Shown here: one piece after another, positions 24,044 through 32,209 of the stretch
Layout of the letters: each line of letters begins with the position of its first letter
Numbering within the stretch: position 1 is the first letter of the stretch
Assembly: GCF_001044235.1 (NCBI RefSeq)
Contig: NZ_JYNL01000030.1
Span: 232,020-296,019 of the forward strand
DNA: 64,000 nt
Reading direction: 5' to 3'
DNA from: Mycolicibacterium chlorophenolicum
GTDB lineage: Bacteria; Actinomycetota; Actinomycetes; Mycobacteriales; Mycobacteriaceae
Notes under the pieces: generated by a model
The model's database searches: none
Told to the model about the DNA's origin: nothing
What the model saw: only the letters and a program-made list of their open reading frames with translations
Position numbers and translations under genes: made by a program

Positions 24044-25767
24044 CGCGCCACCAGCTCCCGGTACCGCGGGTCGGTACCCAAGAGGTCGTTGTGCGTGCCC
24101 TGACCTTCGATGCGCCCGTCGCTGATCAGCACCACCCGGTCGGCCGCGGCCAGCAGCGCCGGGCTGCTGGTCAGCACGATCGTGGTCCGGCCGCGCGGGC
24201 AGCGCACCCGCCGGATGCCGTCGGCGATGGTCTGTTCGGTCACGGCGTCGACCGCGGTGGTCGGGTCGTGCAGGACCAGGATCTCGGGGTCGGCGGCCAG
24301 GGCGCGCGCCAGAATCCAGCGCTGCCGCTGACCTCCGGACAGACTGGCGCCGCGTTCGGCGACGCGGTGCTCGAGGCCGTCGGAGAAGCACTCGACGACG
24401 TCGAGTGCGCAGGAGGCCTCCAGCGCGGCGCCGGCCGCCGGACTGTCGGCCTCGACGCCGGACATCGCGAGATTGGACCCCAGGGTGCCGCTGAACAGGT
24501 CGCCGTGGTGATGTTCGACGACGAGGGCGCGACGACGGTCGCCGTAGGGGAGCTGACCGACGTGATCGCCGTTGACCCGGACGACTCCCCGTTCCGGGGA
24601 GCGCTCGTGCCCGGAGAGCAGGTCCACCAGTGCGGCCGCATCGCGGGGTTCGGCCGCGAGCACCGCGACGAATTCCCCTGGTGCCACGTCCAATGACACG
24701 TCAGACAACCCCTGATGGGTTCCGCCTCGCAGTGTGAGTGCGGCCGGCGAGGCGTCGGCGGCCGGGACGGTCATCTTCCCCTCGTGGCGAGTGGGGGAGG
24801 ACAGCACCCCGGCGACCCTGTTGGCGGATGCCCGCGATTCGGCGACCGAGCTCGGCAGGGTTGCCAGCACCTCGAACGGCTCGGCGAGGAACTGCGCCAG
24901 ACCGATGACGGTGATCAGCTGGCCGAGGGTGAGATCTCCGGTCAGGGCGAAGTAGGCGGCGGCCACCGCGACGGCCATCGCGGCCAGCGCGCCGGCCGCG
25001 GCCGCGGCACCGGCGTGCGCGCTTTCGATGCGGGCCGCCCGCAACGTCGCGGTGAGCGACCGGCGGCTCGCGACGCGGTAGCGGCGGGCGGCATTGCGCT
25101 GGGCGCCGATGCCCTGCAGCGGGCGGTGGCCACTGATCAGATCGGTGGCCAGGGCGGTCGCCCGCCCGATCTCGGCCTGCTGGTCCTCGACGCGGCGCGC
25201 GATGAGTGGTGCGGTCAGCTGCAGCGCCGCCATCACCACCGGCACTCCGATCAGGACCATCAGGCCCAGTGGCACGTCGATGGACAGCAGCACCGCGCCG
25301 CACGCGATGGTGGCCACGACGGCGCCGACCATGCGCGGGACGTAGTCGAGCAGATAGGCCGTCTCCTCGGCGTCCGTCGACGAAATCGACAGTAGCTCAC
25401 CGACTTTGCGATCGGTACAGATGCCCGACGGGTCGAGGATCTTGCGGCTGAGCTCGACCCGCAGCAGGTGGCCTTCCTCGGCGATGGCGGCCATCAGCAT
25501 GCGGGCCCCGAACCGGTAGACCAGGGTGAGCACCATGAACAGCGCCGCCAGCGCGCCGACCCAGACCACGACCGCGGGTACCGATCCGGTGGCGACCGCC
25601 CGGTCGACGATGATGCCGATCAGGATCGGCACCGACACCTCGCAGAGCTGGTGAGCGGCGATCAGGGCGGAACCGAAGCCGAGCCGGCGCAGGTTGCGCG
25701 TCACCGCGCGGCGCAGTACCGCCGTGCCGGTCCAGGTGGGGGCAGCGCCGACAGGTGCCGAGGTCAA
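24040..25767 (-). CDS. ABC exporter half-transporter with degenerate nucleotide site
   Basis: 575 aa. The start is TTG at 25765-25767, overlapping the mbtH stop as TTGA, so the two genes are probably translationally coupled. An N-terminal six-helix membrane domain comes before the NBD. Walker A is lost: the loop after [11 protein letters not shown] has no GxxGxGKS. Walker B reads LVLHDPTT, so Asp and Glu are replaced by His and Asp. The signature LSGGQRQR is canonical. It can bind or structure the partner site but is unlikely to hydrolyse ATP itself. It complements the downstream half-transporter, whose Walker motifs are intact but whose signature is broken. Exochelin export is inferred from context. 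Confidence 0.88.
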   Translation of the reverse strand: MTSAPVGAAPTWTGTAVLRRAVTRNLRRLGFGSALIAAHQLCEVSVPILIGIIVDRAVATGSVPAVVVWVGALAALFMVLTLVYRFGARMLMAAIAEEGHLLRVELSRKILDPSGICTDRKVGELLSISSTDAEETAYLLDYVPRMVGAVVATIACGAVLLSIDVPLGLMVLIGVPVVMAALQLTAPLIARRVEDQQAEIGRATALATDLISGHRPLQGIGAQRNAARRYRVASRRSLTATLRAARIESAHAGAAAAAGALAAMAVAVAAAYFALTGDLTLGQLITVIGLAQFLAEPFEVLATLPSSVAESRASANRVAGVLSSPTRHEGKMTVPAADASPAALTLRGGTHQGLSDVSLDVAPGEFVAVLAAEPRDAAALVDLLSGHERSPERGVVRVNGDHVGQLPYGDRRRALVVEHHHGDLFSGTLGSNLAMSGVEADSPAAGAALEASCALDVVECFSDGLEHRVAERGASLSGGQRQRWILARALAADPEILVLHDPTTAVDAVTEQTIADGIRRVRCPRGRTTIVLTSSPALLAAADRVVLISDGRIEGQGTHNDLLGTDPRYRELVAR

Positions 25768-26012
25768 CTCCGCGCGGTCGCGTCGGCGGCCGAACGCTCC
25801 ATCTGCTCACGCAGGGAGCGTGGCCGCATGTCGGTCCAGTTCTCTTCGACGTAGCGCAGTGCGCTGGCGCGATCCGTGCCGTCGGGGCCGCCGTAGACGA
25901 TGTGCCAGCCAGCGGGCACGTCGGCGAACGTCGGCCACAGCGAGTGTTGCTCCTCGTCGTTGCGCAGCACCAGGAAGCGGCCGTCCTCGTCGTCAAAAGG
26001 ATTGCTGGACAA
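25764..26012 (-). CDS. MbtH-like NRPS accessory protein
   Basis: 82 aa beginning (L/M)[12 protein letters not shown]. It contains the MbtH signature residues N4-P5-F6-D7, S24-L25-W26 and the tail WTDMRPRSL. MbtH-like proteins bind A domains and are needed for their folding or activity. The start is TTG at 26010-26012, preceded by a strong AGGAGG (26019-26024) at six bases. It is the first gene of the operon mbtH, two exporter genes, NRPS. Expression probably falls under the divergent IdeR box at 26099-26117. The family is about 70 aa, so the tail here is slightly long. Confidence 0.95.
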   Translation of the reverse strand: MSSNPFDDEDGRFLVLRNDEEQHSLWPTFADVPAGWHIVYGGPDGTDRASALRYVEENWTDMRPRSLREQMERSAADATARS

Positions 26013-26098
26013 AGGTTTCCTCCTGTAGATCCGGCCTCGTCGATGGCCTTGCGCGGTGGGGCACGTCGGTGTCCGCGGCGACCGGAAGGCATGCTATC

Positions 26099-26117
26099 AA
26101 AGGTAAGGCTAACCACA
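26099..26117. promoter_or_regulatory. IdeR (iron box) operator between mbtH operon and fxbA
   Basis: The 19 bases aaaggtaaggctaaccaca match the mycobacterial IdeR consensus TTAGGTTAGGCTAACCTAA around a near-perfect core (GGTAAGGCTAACC). A second partial core, AGTAGGCTAGCC, follows at 26117-26128. The site lies 30 bp before fxbA and 87 bp before mbtH, so one iron-loaded IdeR site could repress both directions. Confidence 0.8.
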
Positions 26118-26146
26118 GTAGGCTAGCCGTGAGACGAGGAGGCTAC

Positions 26147-27091
26147 GTGCGGGTCGCGATGTTCGGGTACCAGACGTGGGGCCATCGCACGCTGCAGGCG
26201 CTGGTGAAGTCTCGCCACGAGGTCTGCCTGGTGGTCACCCACCCCGCCAGCGAGCATGTCTACGAATCGATCTGGGACGATTCGGTCGAAGACCTGGCCC
26301 GCGCGGAGGGGATCGAGGTGTTCCTGGCCAAACGTCCGACACCCGAGCTGATCGACCGGGTGGCGGCGCTGGCGCCGGACGTGATGGTGGCCAACAACTG
26401 GCGCACCAAACTCCCGCGGGAACTGTTCGGCCTGCCGCGGTACGGCACCGTGAACCTGCACGACTCGCTGCTGCCGAAGTTCACCGGCTTCTCGCCCGTC
26501 ATCTGGTCTCTGATCAGTGGGGCGACCCACACCGGGCTGACCGCCCATCTGATGGACGACGAGCTGGACACCGGTGCGGTACTGGTGCAGCGATCGGTGG
26601 AGATCACACCGACGAGCACGGGCACCAGCCTGGTGTACGAAACACTGGATCTGGTTCCCGAGGTGCTCACCGAAGCTCTGGACGGGCTCGAATCGGGCAC
26701 GGTGACGCCGGTTCCGCAGGATCTGTCCGAGCGCACCTTCTTCCACAAGCGTTCCGACCGGGACAGCCTCGTCGACTGGACCTGGCCGGCGGCTGACATC
26801 GAGCGGTTCATCCGAGCGCTGTCGGATCCGTATCCCAATGCCTACACCTACTTTCGCGGCGAGCGGGTGCGACTGATCGCGTCACACGTGTCCCGATGCG
26901 CTTACGGCGGCACCCCCGGGCGGGTGTTCATCGACGAGGACGGTGGCATGGTGATCGTCGCCGGGGCGGACGCGTACCGGGGCCGGTCACCCGGCCTGGT
27001 GCTCGACGTCGTGCGCACCGACGACGGGGTCGACCACCGGGCGGTGGACTACTTCGGTCGCGGTGGCGGGTATCTCACCGCCGAACCCTGA
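26147..27091 (+). CDS. fxbA: FxbA, formyltransferase for exochelin hydroxyornithine
   Basis: 314 aa. The start is GTG at 26147 (VRVAMFGYQTWGHRT), preceded by AGGAGG at 26137-26142; the first ATG at 26159 is too far from that site. The formyltransferase fold is indicated by the N-terminal Rossmann-like strand, the catalytic motif NLHDSLLPKFTGFSPV (the Asn and His of the methionyl-tRNA formyltransferase family) and the later Asp of HLMDDELDTG. A C-terminal OB-like domain follows. Its role is to transfer formyl from N10-formyl-tetrahydrofolate to N5-hydroxyornithine, giving the substrate coded by NRPS module 1. The 3' end overlaps the convergent ATPase gene by 17 bp. Confidence 0.93.
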   Translation: MRVAMFGYQTWGHRTLQALVKSRHEVCLVVTHPASEHVYESIWDDSVEDLARAEGIEVFLAKRPTPELIDRVAALAPDVMVANNWRTKLPRELFGLPRYGTVNLHDSLLPKFTGFSPVIWSLISGATHTGLTAHLMDDELDTGAVLVQRSVEITPTSTGTSLVYETLDLVPEVLTEALDGLESGTVTPVPQDLSERTFFHKRSDRDSLVDWTWPAADIERFIRALSDPYPNAYTYFRGERVRLIASHVSRCAYGGTPGRVFIDEDGGMVIVAGADAYRGRSPGLVLDVVRTDDGVDHRAVDYFGRGGGYLTAEP

Positions 27092-27890
27092 GGTGCGGGG
27101 ACGCCCGCGGCACGATCAGCGGCGTCGCCGTCTGCGGGTCCTCGATGATCTGGCACTTCAGTCCGTAGACGGCCTCCACCAGCTCAGCGGTGATGACCGA
27201 CGTCGGATCGCCCTGAGCCACCACGCTTCCGGCCTTCATGACGATGATCTGATCGGCGTAGCGGCAGGCGTGGTTGAGGTCGTGCAGGACCGCGACCACG
27301 GTGTGGCCGTGTTCGCGGTTCAGCATCGCGAAGAGGTCGAGCAACTCGACTTGGTGGGCGATGTCGAGGTAGGTGGTCGGTTCGTCGAGCAGAAGTAGCG
27401 GGGTCTGCGCCGCCAGCACCATCGCGACCCAGACCCGCTGGCGCTGACCACCGGACAGTTCGTCGACGAGCCGGCCCGCCAGTTCGCTGACGCCGGTGAA
27501 CCGCATCGCCTTGGCCACCGCAGCCTCGTCGCGAGCCGACCACTGGCGCAACAGGTTCTGGTGCGGGAACCGGCCGCGGGCCACCAGGTCGGCGACGGTG
27601 ATGCCCTCCGGGGCGATCGAGGTCTGGGGCAGCAGCCCCAGCCGGCGGGCGACCTCTTTGGTGTGCACGGTGGCGATGTCGGCCCCGTCGAGGAGCACCT
27701 GCCCCGCGGAGGGTTTCAGCAGTCGCGCCAGGCCGCGCAGCAGCGTGGACTTGCCGCATGCATTCGGGCCGACGATCGCCGTGACCTGCCCGTCGACGAT
27801 CGTCAGGGACAGGTCGGCGATGATCGCCGAGTTCTGATAGCCGATCGACAGGTCCGCTGTCCGCAGGCGTGAAGGGTTGTCAGTGTTCAT
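27075..27890 (-). CDS. Ferric-siderophore ABC importer, ATP-binding subunit
   Basis: 271 aa of the FepC/FecE type. It has Walker A GPNACGKST (about 42-50), Q-loop LLPQTS, signature [14 protein letters not shown], Walker B PLLLLDEPT and H-loop LHDLNH, all intact. It energises uptake of the ferric siderophore through the two FecCD permeases encoded just upstream (7 bp gap). It corresponds to the fxu import genes flanking fxbA in M. smegmatis; I do not assign the A/B/C letter. Its end overlaps fxbA convergently by 17 bp. Confidence 0.93.
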   Translation of the reverse strand: MNTDNPSRLRTADLSIGYQNSAIIADLSLTIVDGQVTAIVGPNACGKSTLLRGLARLLKPSAGQVLLDGADIATVHTKEVARRLGLLPQTSIAPEGITVADLVARGRFPHQNLLRQWSARDEAAVAKAMRFTGVSELAGRLVDELSGGQRQRVWVAMVLAAQTPLLLLDEPTTYLDIAHQVELLDLFAMLNREHGHTVVAVLHDLNHACRYADQIIVMKAGSVVAQGDPTSVITAELVEAVYGLKCQIIEDPQTATPLIVPRASPHLRVRR

Positions 27891-27897
27891 CGTTGGT

Positions 27898-28950
27898 TCA
27901 TCTCTGCCGCGCCTGAGTGATGAGGAGGTACACGAGGTAGGTGCCGCCCAGGGAGACGGTCACCGTGCCGACAGGGAGCTCGTTGTCGCGGAACACCTGC
28001 TGGGCCAGGATGTCGCTGAGCAGCAGCAGCACGGCTCCCATGACCGCGGCCGGGACCAGCGCGACACCGGGGCTCGCGGTGAGACGGCGAGCGAGCTGCG
28101 GCGCGGCCAGCGCCACGAACGCGATCGGTCCGGCCGCGGCACAGGACAGCGCGACCAGCCCGACCCCGATCACCAGATAGGCCAGTCGAGCTCGGTCCGG
28201 ATGAACGCCGAGCGCGCCCGCGGCGTCATCACCCAGTTGCAGGATGGGCAGCTGCGGCCCGACGATGAGCAGCATCGCGGTCAACGCCGCCAGACAGACA
28301 CTCATCGGCACCACCTGCGCCCAGGTGAGCCCGCTGAGGGTGCCCTGCTGCCACACCGCGGCGGTGACCGCGGTGTGGTGATCGAGCTTGATCACGATCC
28401 ACTGATTGACCGAGTTGAGCACCGCACTGACCGCGATGCCGACGACGATCAGGCGGTACCCGGCCACGCCGTTGCGGTGGGACAGGGCGGAGACCGCCAC
28501 GGCGGTGATGAGTCCCCCCACCACAGCACCGCCGGCGACGGCGTAGTAGCCGCCGCCGACCGTCGCGAGCACGGCGAGCGCACCGGTGTAGGCGCCGGAG
28601 TTGACTCCGATGATGTCCGGGCTGCCGAGCGGATTGCGGGTCAGCGCTTGGAAAATTGCTCCTGAGATGCCCAGGGCGGCACCGATCAGCAGCGCCATCG
28701 ACATGCGCGGCAGGCGCCACTCGAGGATCACCACCCGGTCGAAGGACATGTTGGTGCCGGCCAGCACGGCGACGACGTCGGCGGGCGCGACGTGGTACTT
28801 GCCCAGCCCGACGGCGATCACAGCGCAGGCCAGTGCCGCCACCATGAGCGCGGTGACGATGGCGACTGCGCGCCAGGACGCCCGCGCGGACAGCCTGCCG
28901 ACGCGCACCACGCATTGGCGTTTTCCGAAGTCGAGGTGTGCGGCGGTCAC
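27898..28950 (-). CDS. Ferric-siderophore ABC importer, FecCD permease 2
   Basis: 350 aa. The start is GTG at 28948-28950, coupled to the upstream stop as GTGA; longer versions of this frame read into the other permease. Hydrophobic helices are spread through the protein. FecCD hallmarks include RLPRMSMALLIGAALGISGAIFQALTRNPLGSPDIIGVNSGA near residues 80-120 and AGPIAFVALAAPQLARRL for the coupling helix. The protein forms the inner-membrane channel with the other permease and the ATPase. It is the third gene of the IdeR-controlled operon starting at 30809. Confidence 0.92.
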   Translation of the reverse strand: MTAAHLDFGKRQCVVRVGRLSARASWRAVAIVTALMVAALACAVIAVGLGKYHVAPADVVAVLAGTNMSFDRVVILEWRLPRMSMALLIGAALGISGAIFQALTRNPLGSPDIIGVNSGAYTGALAVLATVGGGYYAVAGGAVVGGLITAVAVSALSHRNGVAGYRLIVVGIAVSAVLNSVNQWIVIKLDHHTAVTAAVWQQGTLSGLTWAQVVPMSVCLAALTAMLLIVGPQLPILQLGDDAAGALGVHPDRARLAYLVIGVGLVALSCAAAGPIAFVALAAPQLARRLTASPGVALVPAAVMGAVLLLLSDILAQQVFRDNELPVGTVTVSLGGTYLVYLLITQARQR

Positions 28951-29993
28951 GGGCGATCCGTCCCGCGCCTGCGGATCAGCCAGATGAGCACGGGCGCACC
29001 CACGAACGCCGTGACGAGTCCGGCGGGCAGTTCGGCCGGGCGGATCACCACCCGCCCGATGATGTCGGCGGCCAGCAGCAGCGCCGGACCGCACACCACC
29101 GAGTAAGCCAGGATCCAGCGCCAGTCCGGGCCGGTGAATCGGCGCACGGCATGTGGGACCATCAGCCCGACGAAGCCGATCGGACCCGCGGCCGCGGTGG
29201 CCGATCCCGCGAGCAGTGTCACCGCGATCAGGCTGAGCACCTGGGTACGAACGACGTTGCCGCCGAGTGCTTTGGCAAGATCGTCGCCGAACGCCGTGAC
29301 GTTGAGGGAGCGGGACACGACCAGGCACAGCACGGCGCCGGCGGTGATGAACGGACTGATCGCCAGCGCCACGTCCAACGGCCGCCCGTCCAGCGCCCCG
29401 GCGTCCCAGAAGCGCATGTTGTCGAAGGCCCTGGGGTGGCCGAGGCGCACCGCGAACCCGATGCCGTCCATGACCGCGCCGACCGCGACGCCGGCGAGCA
29501 GCACGCGCACCGGAGTCACGGTCGCGCGCCCGGACATCCCGACCAGGTACACCAGCACCATCGCAACGAGCGCGCCGGCGAAGGCGAACCAGATGTAGGT
29601 CCAGATTCCGCCGAGTCCGAGCAGGGCGATCGCACACACTACGAAAAGTGCTGCACCGGAGTTGATCCCGAGCACCTCGGAATCGGCCAGCGGATTACGT
29701 CCGACGGCCTGGATCAGCGTGCCCGACAGGGCCAGCGCCAGCCCGACCAGCAGTGCCAGCACCGTCCGAGGGATGCGCAGCTCGTGCACGATCCACTGGT
29801 CGCCGACGTTCTGGTAATCGGTGACGGCCTGCCACACCGTCGGCAGTGACACGGTCTGCGTTCCGATCGCGAGGCTGGCCACGCACAGCACGGCCAACAG
29901 CACGGTCGCGCCCCCGAGACCGAGCGGCCGGCGACGCCGTGGCGTGGGGCGCGTAGGCGCGGCGGCCGGTGCTGCCGGAGCGCTGATGGTCAC
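28947..29993 (-). CDS. Ferric-siderophore ABC importer, FecCD permease 1
   Basis: 348 aa. It has a basic, Pro-rich N-terminus (PTRPTPRRRR) and then multiple transmembrane helices. FecCD motifs are RIPRTVLALLVGLALALSG, GRNPLADSEVLGINSGAA, and the coupling region AAGPIGFVGLMVPHAVR. The start is GTG at 29991-29993, three bases after the stop of the siderophore-interacting protein gene. It pairs with the next permease for ferric-siderophore import. No substrate-binding lipoprotein gene is present in this operon. Confidence 0.92.
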   Translation of the reverse strand: MTISAPAAPAAAPTRPTPRRRRPLGLGGATVLLAVLCVASLAIGTQTVSLPTVWQAVTDYQNVGDQWIVHELRIPRTVLALLVGLALALSGTLIQAVGRNPLADSEVLGINSGAALFVVCAIALLGLGGIWTYIWFAFAGALVAMVLVYLVGMSGRATVTPVRVLLAGVAVGAVMDGIGFAVRLGHPRAFDNMRFWDAGALDGRPLDVALAISPFITAGAVLCLVVSRSLNVTAFGDDLAKALGGNVVRTQVLSLIAVTLLAGSATAAAGPIGFVGLMVPHAVRRFTGPDWRWILAYSVVCGPALLLAADIIGRVVIRPAELPAGLVTAFVGAPVLIWLIRRRGTDRP

Positions 29994-29996
29994 GGA

Positions 29997-30809
29997 CTAC
30001 AGACCGATCCGTTCGCAGGCGTCGTCGAACTCCTCGAAAGCCAGTTTGTCGCTCTTGCCCTCGGCCAGGGCGCGCTCGTAGACGGTGAGCAGGTCGTCGC
30101 TCACCTCGGCGAACCGGACATCCCACGCGGCGGAGTCTTCGCGCCAGTAGCCGGTGATGTCGTAACGGTCGGCGGTCCAGCCGAGCCCGCGAAGGTACTT
30201 GCGGACCGCGCGGGACTCGGCCGCCTCCCCGGCGAACCAGCAGTAGCCGCATCCGGGAGGGAGCCGGAACTCCCGCACCGCGGCCGCCAGTGTGCTTGGT
30301 GCCGAACCGTTTCCGGTGCCGACACGGGGAATCACGGTGACGCCCGGATGCCGGGGCAGGTAGTCGAGATCGTCTTTGGCGAGGACCTCGACGATGAGCG
30401 TCACCGGCACGCCGGCCGGCAGTTCCTCGATGATGCGGGCGGCGGCGGGCAGGCCCGACATGTCGCTGGCCAGCAATTGCCACTGCGCGCCGGCCGGGGG
30501 CCGGTACCAGGACCGCGCGTGATCGAGCCCGACCCGCGCTCCGGGTGTCACCGACGCGGCCCAGTCGGTTCCCGGGCCCCGGGAGTGCACCACGACGTCG
30601 AGGGTGATCAGCGCTCCGTCGTGATGGCGCACCGAGTAGTTGCGGCCTTCACCGTCGGGATGGTCGTCGGCGCAGAAGTACACCCCGACAGCGGAATCGC
30701 CGCCCGGCCGGACGCCCAGCGCAGGCGGATCGTCGACGCGCAGCACGATCCGCCGCAGTCGACGGCTCAACTCTGCGGTCTCGACGACCGACGCGGGGGA
30801 GAACGACAC
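29997..30809 (-). CDS. Siderophore-interacting protein, ViuB/SIP-type flavin reductase
   Basis: 270 aa. A FAD-binding beta-barrel is followed by a SIP C-terminal domain. Motifs include GRNYSVRHHDGALITLDVVVH (the flavin-binding RxYS-type motif) and GYCWFAGEAAESRAVRKYL near residues 195-215. Such proteins reduce ferric siderophore in the cytoplasm and release iron after import. It heads the import operon. The GTG start (30807-30809) abuts the IdeR box, with a possible -10 TAGCCT seven bases upstream, so translation is probably leaderless and no Shine-Dalgarno is present. Confidence 0.9.
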   Translation of the reverse strand: MSFSPASVVETAELSRRLRRIVLRVDDPPALGVRPGGDSAVGVYFCADDHPDGEGRNYSVRHHDGALITLDVVVHSRGPGTDWAASVTPGARVGLDHARSWYRPPAGAQWQLLASDMSGLPAAARIIEELPAGVPVTLIVEVLAKDDLDYLPRHPGVTVIPRVGTGNGSAPSTLAAAVREFRLPPGCGYCWFAGEAAESRAVRKYLRGLGWTADRYDITGYWREDSAAWDVRFAEVSDDLLTVYERALAEGKSDKLAFEEFDDACERIGL

Positions 30810-30828
30810 CTAAGTGAGGCTAACCTAT
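30810..30828. promoter_or_regulatory. IdeR (iron box) operator of the import operon
   Basis: The bases ctaagtgaggctaacctat match the IdeR consensus TTAGGTTAGGCTAACCTAA at about 15 of 19 positions, with a perfect AGGCTAACCTA half. It overlaps the putative -10 (TAGCCT on the minus strand) and directly touches the start codon of the siderophore-interacting protein gene, a good place for iron-dependent repression. Confidence 0.82.
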
Positions 30829-30997
30829 GCTGCGCGGCGGCGGGTGTCTGCCTCCCCGGGGCTACACTCGCCGCGGGCGCGCAGGACCGCCCGACGTCCG
30901 CTCGAAGAGGCTCAGCCTCCCTGCTCCACGCACCAGGCATTGCCGACCTCTTCTCGGCCCGACCCCGCGGACGCCGGGCCCACGAGAGGAGGCCGTG

Positions 30998-32209
30998 ATG
31001 GCCAGCGCACTACCCGACAATCCGTCGTTGCCCCGACTGCGCGACGACGCCCGATCACTGCAGCGCCTCGTGCGCGCCGGTGACGCCGACGCCGTGGCGT
31101 CCGTGCGCCGTCACCACCCTCGTCCTGAGCGGGCATTGGACGGATTCGCCCTCCACGACGCCCAGCTGACCGTCGCACGTCGCTACGGATTCTCGGGATG
31201 GCCGGCCCTCGTGCGGTACCTCGACACCGCGGCGACGCTCAGCGTCGATCCCAGCCGCGTCGACGAGGACGCGCTCGACGTCGCCGACCGATTCTGCGCA
31301 TCGGCGGTCCTGCACTACACCGACGTCGACGCCCCGCCACGCTGGGCGCACGCCGACGAGATGCTGCGGTGTGCACCAGATCTCACCGGGGATCACATCT
31401 GGGCGGCGGCCGCGGCGGCAGATGCCGGAGCGCTGCGCCGCGCGCTGGACGTCGATCCCGCGCGGGCGTCGGCCACCGGTGGTCCGTTCGGGTGGACGCC
31501 GCTCATGTACCTCTGCTACTCGCGGGCCACGGCGTCGCGTGCCGACACCCTCGAGGCCGCGGCGCTGCTGCTCGACGCCGGCGCCGATCCGAACGCCGGC
31601 TATCTGTGGCGGGTCATGGCGACGCCGTTCACCGTGCTCACGGGAGTGTTCGGGGAGGGCGAGCAGGGGCCACGCCTCCAGCCGCGCCACCCGTTCTGCA
31701 CCGAACTCGCCACGCTGTTGCTCGACCGCGGTGCCCATCCGGCCGATCACCAGACGCTCTACAACCGGATGTTCCGGCCCGACGACTCCCACTTGGAGCT
31801 GCTGTTCGCCCACGGTGTGGCAAGTGTGGCGCCCAGCCCCTGGGAGCGCCGCCTCGGTGAGGCGATGGAGACACGCGAGCAGATGTGGCGACGACAGATT
31901 GATTGGGCTGCGGAGCATGGCTTTTCGGGCCGGCTGGAGCTGCTGGCGCGGCACGGGATCGACGTCGGCGGCGCGACGGCCGTCGCACCGGTCTTTCCGG
32001 CCGACCCGAACGCTCGCGACGAGAACGGCGCGACTCCACTGCACCACGCCGCCTGGGCCGGGGACCTCGCGATGATCGGAAGGCTGCTCGCGGCGGGAGC
32101 CGATCCCGCGGCGGTCGACGACCGGTTCGGATCGACGCCGCAGCAGTGGGCGGAGCACGCCTACCAGAGCGAGGCCGCGGCCCTGCTCAGGGAGCGCTCG
32201 CCTCGGTGA
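30998..32209 (+). CDS. Ankyrin-repeat protein
   Basis: 403 aa. The ATG at 30998 is preceded by AGGAGG (30987-30992). C-terminal repeats are clear: NARDENGATPLHHAAWAGDLAMIGRLLAAGADP and DDRFGSTPQQWAEH. A weaker repeat near 180-205 reads WTPLMYLCYS then AALLLDAGADPNAG. The N-terminal third resembles the bacterial ankyrin family in which YGFSGWPALVRYL follows a short Arg-rich helix. No signal peptide or membrane segment is seen, so it is probably a cytoplasmic protein-binding module with unknown partner. The end overlaps the convergent SIS gene by 23 bp. It does not look like part of the siderophore locus. Confidence 0.85.
   Translation: MASALPDNPSLPRLRDDARSLQRLVRAGDADAVASVRRHHPRPERALDGFALHDAQLTVARRYGFSGWPALVRYLDTAATLSVDPSRVDEDALDVADRFCASAVLHYTDVDAPPRWAHADEMLRCAPDLTGDHIWAAAAAADAGALRRALDVDPARASATGGPFGWTPLMYLCYSRATASRADTLEAAALLLDAGADPNAGYLWRVMATPFTVLTGVFGEGEQGPRLQPRHPFCTELATLLLDRGAHPADHQTLYNRMFRPDDSHLELLFAHGVASVAPSPWERRLGEAMETREQMWRRQIDWAAEHGFSGRLELLARHGIDVGGATAVAPVFPADPNARDENGATPLHHAAWAGDLAMIGRLLAAGADPAAVDDRFGSTPQQWAEHAYQSEAAALLRERSPR

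Noticed and set aside
24044..24391. 116-codon upstream extension of the downstream ABC exporter
   Set aside because: It lies out of frame inside the other exporter gene; the ATGA overlap gives the natural start at 24043.
25694..26146. N-terminal extension of the formyltransferase
   Set aside because: It runs through mbtH and the promoter region; AGGAGG before the GTG at 26147 and family length support the shorter form.
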